Positions 53,889 to 62,246 of a stretch of 64,000 nt of DNA are shown piece after piece. Position 1 is the first letter of the stretch. Each line of letters starts with the position of its first letter. Below the pieces are notes generated by a model. It searched no databases and was not told the DNA's origin. It saw only the letters and a list, made by a program, of their open reading frames with translations. The position numbers were made by a program, and so were the translations under genes. Origin of the DNA: Stenomitos frigidus_A (lineage in GTDB: Bacteria > Cyanobacteriota > Cyanobacteriia > Leptolyngbyales > Leptolyngbyaceae); assembly GCF_963877135.1 (NCBI RefSeq), contig NZ_CAWNSW010000073.1, positions 62,001 to 126,000 of the forward strand. The letters are read 5' to 3'.

Positions 53889-55847
53889 TCACAGTAAACG
53901 ATTGGTAGCACTGGATGCAGGCTCTTTGGGTGCAGCTAGAGCAGCGATCGGCTGAGGGCGTCGAAACGCGATATACACCAACAGCCCACTTGTACCAACC
54001 AAACTCAGCATCGATGGCACTAATGGCACCCAACCAGCCTGGGTCAACAGCACAAAGCAAATACCTGTCAGGCCGACGATCGCCACCACCACCGACCCAC
54101 CCAGAAGCGGCCAACGTTGAAATTGCCAGGCCAGGAAGCCACCCACCAACGCCCAACCAAACATCCACAGTGCCTCACCCCACAGCGTCCAGACCCACAA
54201 AAGCGGACGACGTTCTAACGCTGCACTCAAAAGCTGACTGGTCATATGAGCCTGAAGCACGACGCCTGGAAGCTCCTGACTCCCCGCCCCAAAAGGCGTG
54301 GCTTTGTAATCTTTGACGCTTTCTTGAGAGGTAACACCGATTAGAACCAGCTTGTCCTTGATCAAGTTGGGGTCGATCGTGCCATTGAGCATTTGCCCCA
54401 GAGAGATGCGATCGAAGGGGCCCTTCACATTGTCGGTATAGGCACGGTAGTTGAGCAAAATCTGGTAGCTCGCATCATCAACATACTGATAGCCACCCGT
54501 GAACGCTTGCAGTCGCTTGAAGGTCGTGTCGCCGAGCTTAAGAGCATCACCATCTAGAGCCATCGGATCAGGTAGCGGAATTCTGTCTTGCTGCTTCGCT
54601 CCCGGTTCTAGCTCTAAATAGCGCTTTGCCAGAAGAAGACTGAAGGCATAGTCTGAATCGCATTGCGACCCAGGCACTTTTGCTTGCAGTAAGAGCTGAC
54701 GACGAATGATGCCACCGTCATCATCTACAACATCACTGAAGCCCACGCGTTCGGGTGGCATTCCACTGGGAGGAGCCGTACCAGCGGCGGATGTGACGTT
54801 TCCTTGCGCATCGGTTTCGGCAACCTTACAAAGCCCATAGAGGCGATTGTTTTGGCGCAGTTGAGTCGTTAAAGTCGTGCGGTTGGAGGCGAAATCACGA
54901 TAGAGATCTAACCCAATCAAGCGTGGCTGATACAGTTGCAATTTTGCTAGAAGCCGATCGAGCGACGCATCCGATAAAGCGGTACCTCTTTCCTTTAGTT
55001 CTTTTTGAATATCGGCATCAGTCACTTCCACAATGACAAACCGCTTGTCTTTGCCTTCACTGGGTCGCAGCCGCATCAACTGGTCGTAGGCAGCCAGTTC
55101 TAGAGGCTGTAACAGTCCTAAGAAACGCACTAAAAACAGCAGCGCCGTGACCGTTACGCTAGACCAGAAGACGATGCGCAGTGTGGGTCTACGGTAAACA
55201 AGCGCTCGTTTCAGTTCCTGCTCGGCTCGTTTGTACGACGCATCGTAGGCTTCCTGTTGCCGCCGCAATTGTTGACTGGCAGTGATGTATTGAATTTGGC
55301 GATCGGTCGGAGGCGGGTCTTTGTCAACCGCTTGCTCAAGCCAGTGCTCGGACATGTCCAAATCACGATCGCGCAACAAAAAGCTGCTATCACGACTTTC
55401 TCGATCCCATTCGATGGCACGCACCAACAAACGGGTATGCATCCGCACATGCTTTAAGTCTGTATCCAGTCCTTTTAGCAGCAAGGCAAAGGCCGTATCA
55501 AAGTCATCGACATCACGGAAAAAGAGTGCGTTGTGCTTGGCTAAAGCAGTACGCACCTCCTTCATGTCTACCTCACGGTGGACGATCGGCAACAACCGCT
55601 TGTTGTGCCTGACGGCATGATCAATTTCTTGATTACAAACGGTTGAAGCAATGGAATCTGGCGAGATGACAAAGATAAAGGTGTCTGCCGCTTCAATGCC
55701 AGACTGAATCTCCAGCCACCAATCGGTCGTCAATGGGATCGCTTCCCAATCGATCCAGGTGTCACGATTGTTCGCCTTTAGTGCCGCATGGAGAGTTTGG
55801 ACAAACTCTTTATCTCTACGGGAGTAGGAAATAAATACATCCGTCAT
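53889..55847 (-). CDS. TIR-CHASE2 membrane protein
   Basis: 652 residues. A TIR domain occupies about 1-130 (MTDVFISYSRRDKEFV; EAADTFIFVISPDSIAS) with Cys71 and the putative catalytic Glu74 in STVCNQEIDHA. A linker at about 130-215 (HTRLLVRAIEWDRESRD, PTDRQIQYITASQQL) is the type I associate with cyanobacterial TIR-WD40 proteins. One membrane helix at 224-246 leads to an extracytoplasmic CHASE2 sensor domain (about 247-540), and three helices at about 545-640 follow. No kinase or cyclase output is present, so the cytoplasmic TIR is the likely output. TIR domains can cleave NAD+ or make cyclic ADP-ribose signals; activity here is inference. Confidence 0.93.
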   Translation of the reverse strand: MTDVFISYSRRDKEFVQTLHAALKANNRDTWIDWEAIPLTTDWWLEIQSGIEAADTFIFVISPDSIASTVCNQEIDHAVRHNKRLLPIVHREVDMKEVRTALAKHNALFFRDVDDFDTAFALLLKGLDTDLKHVRMHTRLLVRAIEWDRESRDSSFLLRDRDLDMSEHWLEQAVDKDPPPTDRQIQYITASQQLRRQQEAYDASYKRAEQELKRALVYRRPTLRIVFWSSVTVTALLFLVRFLGLLQPLELAAYDQLMRLRPSEGKDKRFVIVEVTDADIQKELKERGTALSDASLDRLLAKLQLYQPRLIGLDLYRDFASNRTTLTTQLRQNNRLYGLCKVAETDAQGNVTSAAGTAPPSGMPPERVGFSDVVDDDGGIIRRQLLLQAKVPGSQCDSDYAFSLLLAKRYLELEPGAKQQDRIPLPDPMALDGDALKLGDTTFKRLQAFTGGYQYVDDASYQILLNYRAYTDNVKGPFDRISLGQMLNGTIDPNLIKDKLVLIGVTSQESVKDYKATPFGAGSQELPGVVLQAHMTSQLLSAALERRPLLWVWTLWGEALWMFGWALVGGFLAWQFQRWPLLGGSVVVAIVGLTGICFVLLTQAGWVPLVPSMLSLVGTSGLLVYIAFRRPQPIAALAAPKEPASSATNRLL

Positions 55848-56056
55848 GATGCACCCTGGAGTGATAGACGTTGAGTGGGGATGCTTAACGTCGTGATGTC
55901 CTGTCGGCTGCTCTAAGCGATCGCCTGGTGCAGAAACAGCAATACCTGGTGACGAGAAAATAACCGACTGAACATAGTATCTAGTAAACGCTCGCGCTTC
56001 TCAATAGGTTTGCCAAATTAGGAAAGTTTACAGACTCCACTTAGGGTGTGGCGTGG

Positions 56057-56205
56057 TTAAGGGGCTGTAAAGAAATAACGTCATGGACTGTGCGGTCAGC
56101 GGTCAGCGGTCAGCTTTTCTCTAATGTCTGACAGCTGATCGCTGATCGCTGATCGCTGATCGCTGATCGCTAAACGTGTGCAGTTATTTTTTAACAAGTC
56201 CTAAG
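56057..56205. mobile_element. MITE-like element, copy at 56.1 kb
   Basis: The left end TTAAGGGGCTGTAAAGAAAT and right end TTATTTTTTAACAAGTCCTA are the best-kept pair of imperfect inverted repeats. The core is GCGGTCA and GCTGATC heptamers. Non-coding. It lies in the divergent gap between the two TIR-protein genes. Confidence 0.75.
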
Positions 56206-56267
56206 ATGGCGTGGCTCTGACTGGGGGAATACCGATCGGAAGATCCGTGGATTGCCAGGATCAGAAT

Positions 56268-56362
56268 GGCATGACATCCGACCCGGAGAAACCTCACCGA
56301 AACTCGCTGCGGTTGCCAGGGTATGACGACACGTCCGCCGGGCTGTATTTCATCACGCTCTG
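56268..56362 (+). pseudogene. Remnant of a REP-associated tyrosine transposase (RAYT)
   Basis: A stretch reading MTSDPEKPHRNSLRLPGYD followed by TSAGLYFITLCTYQRQC is the typical N-terminus of RAYT (Y1-type) transposases. Similarity stops after about 32 residues. The catalytic HUH and Tyr motifs are absent, so it is a 5' fragment. A half palindrome GTAGGGGCGCACGGCC lies about 50 bases downstream (56417). It probably marks a past REP/RAYT insertion and deletion upstream of the Roco gene. Confidence 0.65.
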
Positions 56363-56470
56363 TACGTACCAACGGCAATGTGGGTCATCAATCCACCCAA
56401 CACACCACAACATCCGGTAGGGGCGCACGGCCCAGTTGAGGCTATAACAGAGCTAATTAATAGACGTGCC

Positions 56471-59400
56471 ATGCCACCAGCCAACCCTCGCAGTTTCTTA
56501 GCCAGCCCAGACGGCGTCAACCGCCTAAACGACGCCAAAACACGGCTGAAGCTCACCAACGCTACCATTGCAGAACAGGCGGGGGTGAGTGCCGATACGG
56601 TGGGGCGGTTGCTGCATCCTGAGCGGGGCAAGCGAGTGAGTGAAGCCAGCATCGTTGCTATTGCACAGGTGTTGGAACTGCTACCAGAAGATATTGTGAC
56701 TGAGGATGAATGGCAGGACGAACATTTAGCTGAAGCGGAACGGCGAATTCAGCACGCATTGTTAACCAACGCTACTGTGCTGGATTTGTCAGAGTTGCAA
56801 TTGACCAGTGTGCCAGCGTTGATCGGTCAACTTATTCAACTGACATGGCTTGATCTCGGCCATAATCAACTGACGACGGTGCCCGAGACCTTGGGCAACC
56901 TGTCTAACCTGACAACGCTTTCCCTCGCTCAAAATCAACTAATGACGGTGCCAGAGGCGTTGGGCAACCTCTCCAGCCTGACGGGGCTTTACCTTCACAA
57001 CAATCAACTGACGATGGTACCAGCGTCCTTGGGTAACCTGTCCAACCTGACGGAGCTTTACCTCTTCGGCAATCAACTGACGACGGTGCCCGAGACCTTG
57101 GGCAACCTCTCCAACCTGACATGGCTTGACTTCTCCACCAATCAACTGATGACGGTGCCAGCGTCCTTGGGCAACCTCTCCAACCTGACAACGCTTTCCC
57201 TCTCCCATAATCAACTGACGACGGTGCCCGAGACCTTGGGCAACCTCTCCAACCTGACAACGCTTTCCCTCTTCGACAATCAACTGACGAAGGTGCCAGC
57301 GGCCTTGGGCAACCTCTCCAACCTGACAACGCTTTCCCTCTCCCATAATCAACTGACGAAGGTGCCAGCGTCCTTGGGCAACCTCTCCAACCTGACAACA
57401 CTTGTCCTTTCCTACAATCAACTGACAGTGGTGCCAAAGGAATTTGGGAACCTCTTCAAGCTGACGAAGCTTTACCTCTCCCACAATCAATTGACGACGG
57501 TACCCGGAGCATTGGGTAACCTATCCCACCTGACGGAGCTTTACCTTTCCTACAATCAGCTGACAGCGGTGCCAAAGGAATTTGGGAACCTCTCCAAGCT
57601 GAAACTGCTTTACCTTCACCAAAATCAACTGACAACGGTACCAGAAACTTTTGGGAAGCTCTCCAAGCTGAAGCTGCTTCACCTCCACGGGAATGACAAA
57701 CTAGGCCTTTCGGCTGAGATTCTTGGACCGACCCGGCAAGAAGTAGACGACGGAGCGCCACGAGCCAACCCCAAAGAGATTCTGAACTACTACTTCCGTA
57801 TTCAAGTCGATCGCCAACCGTTAAACGAAGCCAAACTCATCCTCGTCGGGTTCGGCAACGTGGGTAAAACCTCCCTCGTCGATCGCCTCCTTCACAACAC
57901 CTTTGATCCCGACTCCAAGAAAACCGAGGGCATTCAAATTACCCAGTGGGGCTTGCGGCTGCACGACACCGAAGACATCAAACTGCACGTCTGGGATTTT
58001 GGTGGGCAGGAAATCATGCACTCGACCCACCAGTTCTTTCTCACCGAGCGCAGCCTCTATCTGCTGGTGCTCAACGGTCGCCAGGGGCACGAAGACACCG
58101 ATGCCGAATATTGGTTAGAACTGATCCAGAGCTTCGGCGGCAATTCTCCCGTTATTGTGGTGCTCAACAAAGTCAACGAACATCCCTTTGATGTCAATCG
58201 CAGTGCCCTCAAGCAAAAGTTTCCCAATATTCAGGCGTTCATTGCCACCGACTGCGAAACCAGCCTGGGACTCGACCAATTGCGAACTGCTATTGAGCGT
58301 GAGACCGATCGACTGGAGCACCTGCGCGATGCCTTCCCCGCCAGTTGGGTGACCATCAAAAATCGGCTGACCGACATGGCAGCCAACTACATCTCCTTTG
58401 AGCAATTTCGAGTCATTTGCAAGGAAGACGGCGAAACCAACTTTGGTGCTCAAGATTCTCTAGCAGTCCATCTCCACAGCCTCGGCATTGCCCTCAACTA
58501 CAAAGACGACCCGCGCCTGCGCGATACCCACGTGCTCAATCCCCACTGGGTCACCAGCGGCATCTATCAACTGCTGAATGCCCACACGCTCACCAGCACC
58601 AATGGCGACCTAGATGTAGCGAGTCTTGCCCAAATTCTCGATCGGCAACACTATCCCCCCGAACGCCACAGCTTTTTGCTCGAACTCATGCGTAAGTTTG
58701 AGCTGTGCTTTCGCTTCCAGGAAGACGAAAACCGCTACCTGATTCCCGATCTGCTAGATAAACAGCAGGCTCCTGAAGCCGAAGCGTTTCATCCAGAAGC
58801 CTGCCTTAACTTTCGGTATGAATACCCTGTTCTGCCAGAAGGGTTACTGCCCCGCTTCATTGTTCGCACCCACGTTTTGAGTGCCCCTCAATATCGCTGG
58901 CGCACAGGTGTCATTCTAGAATTTGAGGGCAATCAGGCATTGGTCAAAGCCGATCGCACCGATCGCTGCGTCACCATTAACGTGAATGGTGCCATCAACG
59001 GGCGCAATCGGTTGTTAGCGATTATTCGATCGGACTTTGAACGCATTCACAGCAGTTTCAAGTTCAAACCCGCTGAGCAAGTCCCTGTTCCGTCCCACCC
59101 AGGCGTGGTCTTGAACTATCAAGACCTGATTGTGATGGAACAAGAGGGTTTGAGGGAATTGCCCCAGGTCATCAATGGCAAAGTCATCAAGCTCAATGTT
59201 CAAGATCTATTGAGAGGGGTTGATTTAGAGAATAGCCGCAGACGAGAACCAGAGCTAGCCATGCGTTCTCAGGCACTCCGGTTGTTCTATAGCTATGCCC
59301 ACAAAGATGAAGCGCTCCGTGATGAGCTAGAAGTACGCCTGAAATTACTCCAACGCCAAAAGCTGATCCAGCCCTGGCACGATCGTCGCATTATTCCCGG

Positions 59401-59719
59401 CACCGACTGGAAACAAGAACTGGACAACAACCTGGAGCAAGCCGACATCATTCTGCTCCTCGTCAGCCCAGATTTTATCAACTCCGATTACTGCTACGAG
59501 AAAGAAATGACCCGTGCCTTAGAACGCCATGATGCAGGCGAAGCCCTGGTGCTCCCCATCCTCCTGCGCCCAGTGAATTGGAACGCGCTGCCGTTTAGCC
59601 GACTCCAGGCAATGCCCACAGACCTCCGACCTGTAACAAAATGGCCCGATCGGGATGAAGCCTGGCTCAATGTTGAAACGATTATCCGACAGGCGATCCA
59701 GCCAAAAATGAACCGCTAG
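56471..59719 (+). CDS. HTH-LRR-Roc-COR-TIR protein (bacterial Roco with TIR output)
   Basis: 1082 residues from ATG 56471; an ATG at 56378 would add 31 atypical residues. An N-terminal helix-turn-helix-like segment (about 20-75: TIAEQAGVSADTVGRLLHPE) is followed by 13 leucine-rich repeats of 23 residues (about 110-410; NLSNLTTLSLSHNQLTTVPE type). A Roc GTPase domain has P-loop GFGNVGKTS at about 460-468, DFGGQE as the G3 switch, NKVN in the G4 position and TDCETSLGL. A COR domain follows (to about 900). The TIR domain (about 936-1070: LFYSYAHKDEALRDELEVRL) has DYCYEKEM with the putative catalytic Glu near 1012. A GTP-controlled TIR switch is inferred. Confidence 0.92.
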   Translation: MPPANPRSFLASPDGVNRLNDAKTRLKLTNATIAEQAGVSADTVGRLLHPERGKRVSEASIVAIAQVLELLPEDIVTEDEWQDEHLAEAERRIQHALLTNATVLDLSELQLTSVPALIGQLIQLTWLDLGHNQLTTVPETLGNLSNLTTLSLAQNQLMTVPEALGNLSSLTGLYLHNNQLTMVPASLGNLSNLTELYLFGNQLTTVPETLGNLSNLTWLDFSTNQLMTVPASLGNLSNLTTLSLSHNQLTTVPETLGNLSNLTTLSLFDNQLTKVPAALGNLSNLTTLSLSHNQLTKVPASLGNLSNLTTLVLSYNQLTVVPKEFGNLFKLTKLYLSHNQLTTVPGALGNLSHLTELYLSYNQLTAVPKEFGNLSKLKLLYLHQNQLTTVPETFGKLSKLKLLHLHGNDKLGLSAEILGPTRQEVDDGAPRANPKEILNYYFRIQVDRQPLNEAKLILVGFGNVGKTSLVDRLLHNTFDPDSKKTEGIQITQWGLRLHDTEDIKLHVWDFGGQEIMHSTHQFFLTERSLYLLVLNGRQGHEDTDAEYWLELIQSFGGNSPVIVVLNKVNEHPFDVNRSALKQKFPNIQAFIATDCETSLGLDQLRTAIERETDRLEHLRDAFPASWVTIKNRLTDMAANYISFEQFRVICKEDGETNFGAQDSLAVHLHSLGIALNYKDDPRLRDTHVLNPHWVTSGIYQLLNAHTLTSTNGDLDVASLAQILDRQHYPPERHSFLLELMRKFELCFRFQEDENRYLIPDLLDKQQAPEAEAFHPEACLNFRYEYPVLPEGLLPRFIVRTHVLSAPQYRWRTGVILEFEGNQALVKADRTDRCVTINVNGAINGRNRLLAIIRSDFERIHSSFKFKPAEQVPVPSHPGVVLNYQDLIVMEQEGLRELPQVINGKVIKLNVQDLLRGVDLENSRRREPELAMRSQALRLFYSYAHKDEALRDELEVRLKLLQRQKLIQPWHDRRIIPGTDWKQELDNNLEQADIILLLVSPDFINSDYCYEKEMTRALERHDAGEALVLPILLRPVNWNALPFSRLQAMPTDLRPVTKWPDRDEAWLNVETIIRQAIQPKMNR
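56831..57695. repeat. 69-bp tandem repeats encoding leucine-rich repeats
   Basis: About 12.5 units of 69 bases are strongly similar at DNA level, for example CTCTCCAACCTGACAACGCT and CATAATCAACTGACGACGGT recurring. This is more than protein-level conservation requires, so recent unit expansion or gene conversion is likely. Confidence 0.85.
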
Positions 59720-59754
59720 ACACTATGTAGAGATGGAAATGGCGCGATCGTTGG

Positions 59755-59790
59755 GTAGGGGCATGGCAGGGCATATGCCCTGCAACCTAC
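59755..59790. terminator. Perfect palindrome between Roco-TIR and the exported protein gene
   Basis: GCAGGGCATATGCCCTGC at 59766-59783 is fully self-complementary. GTAGG/CCTAC form an outer pair (59755-59759 and 59786-59790). It belongs to the REP-like GTAGGGGC group. It sits between convergent stops at 59719 and 59787 and can act as a bidirectional terminator. Confidence 0.6.
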
Positions 59791-60263
59791 CGAATCGTCA
59801 CCTCCAGCCGATAGCTGGCATTCCCTCGCGTGGAACCCACAACGATCTGATAGTCGCCAGTGGCGGGAAGAACCTTGCTCCAGGTGACGACTTCTTGCTT
59901 CAACACTTGTCGGGGTTGGGTGCCATTGGGTGGGGCAACAATGGCAAAGACAGCGTTGTTTTCCAACGATGTAATTTTGACCTGCATGGTCTGCCCTTCC
60001 TGGGCATCAAGGAGGTACATGTCGCGAGTCCCATTCAAAACGCTGGTTTTGATGCTGGCAGAATCTTCACCAGGGGCAAACCGCATCCGCTGAACGCGCG
60101 ATCGTTGCGCCACAAGCTGACGCGAACCGGGAGTATTCTGTACAGTCGTCACGCAATCGGTCTGGGCGTTTGCAGTGGCTGTCGTCAGGTGCAATGCGAT
60201 CGTGCTAAGGGACAAAGGCAGCGCCAGCAAAGCCATCCACCGTCGAGAAAAAGGAATTGACAT
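59787..60263 (-). CDS. Exported small beta-rich protein
   Basis: 158 residues with a Sec signal peptide (RRWMALLALPLSLSTIALHL, cleavage near TANAQ). The mature part (about 125 residues) has RMRFAPGEDSASIKTSVL, NGTRDMYLLDAQEGQTMQVK and TWSKVLPATGDYQIVVGSTR, a pattern of bacterial pre-peptidase C-terminal/PliI-like beta-sandwich proteins. Periplasmic or extracellular location is likely. Function is unknown. It is convergent with the Roco-TIR gene. The next upstream minus-strand gene boundary is glgA at 60449, 186 bases away, whose transcript may run into it. Confidence 0.72.
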   Translation of the reverse strand: MSIPFSRRWMALLALPLSLSTIALHLTTATANAQTDCVTTVQNTPGSRQLVAQRSRVQRMRFAPGEDSASIKTSVLNGTRDMYLLDAQEGQTMQVKITSLENNAVFAIVAPPNGTQPRQVLKQEVVTWSKVLPATGDYQIVVGSTRGNASYRLEVTIR

Positions 60264-60448
60264 GAATAAAATGAAGGAAGAGCCGTGTATCCATTGACCT
60301 CAATTAAACCCGAAAAGTTGCCGCCGATCGCAAGAATCGAGCGGCACCGACAGAACCACTGGTCAACGCAAACGATGACACCGTTGGGGCATGCATAAGA
60401 GTCGTGCGGGATGAGCCATGAGCGGTCAGCCCTCAGTTGCTCCTCAGT

Positions 60449-61873
60449 TCACGGTTTGGTGATTAGTTCGGACGGCTCCTTGGTTTCCGGTGCAGCCGGG
60501 GGCAGTCCCAACACGTCGCGATAGAGCCGATCGTATTCCGCAGCAGACTTGTCCCAGCTGAAGTTCACGGCCATCCCACGCTGTTGCAGCTTGCGCCAGG
60601 CATCTTTGAACCGGAAGCCTTCCCACGCTCGCACCATGCCCGTATAGAGGTCTAGCGGCTCGTAGCGATCGAAGGCATAGCCTGTCCCCTTCTCATTCGC
60701 TGGGTCATGCGGTTCGACCGTATCCACCAGACCACCCGTGCGACGCACGATCGGCACACAGCCATACCGCAACGACAGCATTTGGCTAATGCCACAGGGC
60801 TCAAAGCGAGACGGCATCAGGAAGGCATCGCTGCCTGCATAAATACGGCGTGAGAGGGCTTCGTTGAACAACAGGTAAACAGACATGCGACCCGGATAGC
60901 GAGAGGCAAGCTGCCACATCTGGGTTTCGTAGTAGCGATCGCCCGTTCCTAACAGCACAAACTGAGAGTCGGTATACGCCATGAAGCGATCGAGCACCTG
61001 AAGCACCAGATCCAAGCCCTTTTGCTCTACCAGTCGCGTGACCATGCCAATCAAAAAGGCGCCCGAATTCACTTCCAGCCCCACTTCTTCTTGCAAGGCA
61101 ATCTTGTTGGCTTTGCGCCGGTCAAGCGTCTCTGCTGTAAAGGTTTGAGTCAGACTTTTATCGGTTGCCGGATTGTACGATTCGGTATCAATGCCATTCA
61201 CAATGCCCGACAGCTTGCCGCTGATAAAAGACAAGAGCCCTTCCAGCGATTCGCCATAGGCAGGGGTTTTAATTTGCTCCGCGTAGGTTGGCGACACTGT
61301 ATTGACGCGATCGGCAAACTGTACGGCGGCTGCCATCGTGTTGTGTCCCTGCATATACCACGGGCACCAGGTCATCTGCTCCAGCTTCCAGCGCCACGGC
61401 CCTTGATACGCCAGGTTATGAATCGTGAAGACGGTCGCAATATCGGGAGACTGGTGCATCCAGACCGGAATCATCCCCGTATGCCAATCGTGGCAGTGCA
61501 TAATTTCGGGCTTCCAGTAGTTCCAGGCAAATTCAGCGGCTCCGTTTGCAAACAGCGTGAACCGCCACTCTTCCATATCACCCGCATAGATGTGTCGCGG
61601 CAAGAAGGCAGGATGCCCAAACAGGTACAGGGGCACATCCGTTCCAGGCAAGACCGCTTCGTAGACGTCGAAGCTCTGAAACATGGCGTTCCCCGACCAA
61701 ACGGGCTTTTTGGGCACCGTCATCTTGTCGGGTAAAAAACCGTAGTAAGGCAAAAAGATGCGGACATCGTGCCCCATTTTGCGTAGCACCCTCGGAAGCG
61801 CTCCAACAACATCTCCCATGCCGCCGACCTTTGCGATCGGAGCTGCCTCGGCAGCAACAAACAAAATTCGCAT
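60449..61873 (-). CDS. glgA: Glycogen synthase (ADP-glucose type)
   Basis: 474-residue GT5 enzyme extending alpha-1,4-glucan from ADP-glucose. The N-terminal substrate motif KVGGMGDVVGALP is at about residues 16-28. The C-terminal half has GMVTRLVEQKGLDLVLQVL and MPSRFEPCGISQMLSLRYG with the catalytic Glu in the FEPCG motif, plus GCVPIVRRTGGLVDTV. Length and motifs are canonical. The gene is on the minus strand downstream of folB, with a 370-base gap holding a candidate plus-strand sRNA. ATG 61873. Confidence 0.97.
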   Translation of the reverse strand: MRILFVAAEAAPIAKVGGMGDVVGALPRVLRKMGHDVRIFLPYYGFLPDKMTVPKKPVWSGNAMFQSFDVYEAVLPGTDVPLYLFGHPAFLPRHIYAGDMEEWRFTLFANGAAEFAWNYWKPEIMHCHDWHTGMIPVWMHQSPDIATVFTIHNLAYQGPWRWKLEQMTWCPWYMQGHNTMAAAVQFADRVNTVSPTYAEQIKTPAYGESLEGLLSFISGKLSGIVNGIDTESYNPATDKSLTQTFTAETLDRRKANKIALQEEVGLEVNSGAFLIGMVTRLVEQKGLDLVLQVLDRFMAYTDSQFVLLGTGDRYYETQMWQLASRYPGRMSVYLLFNEALSRRIYAGSDAFLMPSRFEPCGISQMLSLRYGCVPIVRRTGGLVDTVEPHDPANEKGTGYAFDRYEPLDLYTGMVRAWEGFRFKDAWRKLQQRGMAVNFSWDKSAAEYDRLYRDVLGLPPAAPETKEPSELITKP

Positions 61874-62082
61874 GTTGAGTTCTGATCTCCCTCAATGTCT
61901 GCATCAAGTCTTGCTCAAACGCTACCAGCTTTCCGCGACCAACGGTGAAATCGATCGCCAGTTGTTGCGCACTGCCAGCCAGCAGATCGATCGCCGTACC
62001 CAAACGGGGTCTTTAAAAACAACGCAACAGCGGTCTGAGTAACGTTTTGCTTCACAGAGTTTAAGAACTTATTAAAAAATGA

Positions 62083-62196
62083 GGGCGATCGCCTTTCTCT
62101 CGGTACGTTAAGAGCAAGATACCTCCTAACTGCGTCTCTAGCCCTATGGAGCCTGCCAGCGCTGCATCGCTCCATAGGGCTTCTGTCTGGTTTTTT
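62083..62196 (+). ncRNA. Candidate small RNA between glgA and folB
   Basis: On the plus strand TTGCTT (62047-62052) and TATTAA (62070-62075), 17 bases apart, form a good promoter pattern. About 110 bases downstream, a perfect 13-bp stem (AGCCCTATGGAGC at 62140-62152 with its complement at 62169-62181) is followed after 9 bases by six T (62191-62196). No plus-strand gene is in between. This is antisense to the glgA/folB gap, so it could be an independent sRNA. I recognise no known family. Confidence 0.35.
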
Positions 62197-62246
62197 CGCT
62201 TGAGCGTCTTTCCCAGCTCGACTTCAGATCTCAGCGCGATTGGTCG

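Noticed and set aside
56904..57490. Antisense frames of 177 and 183 codons opposite the LRR repeats
   Set aside because: Periodic Trp/Arg/Gly sequence is the mirror of the 69-bp LRR repeat, not a protein family.
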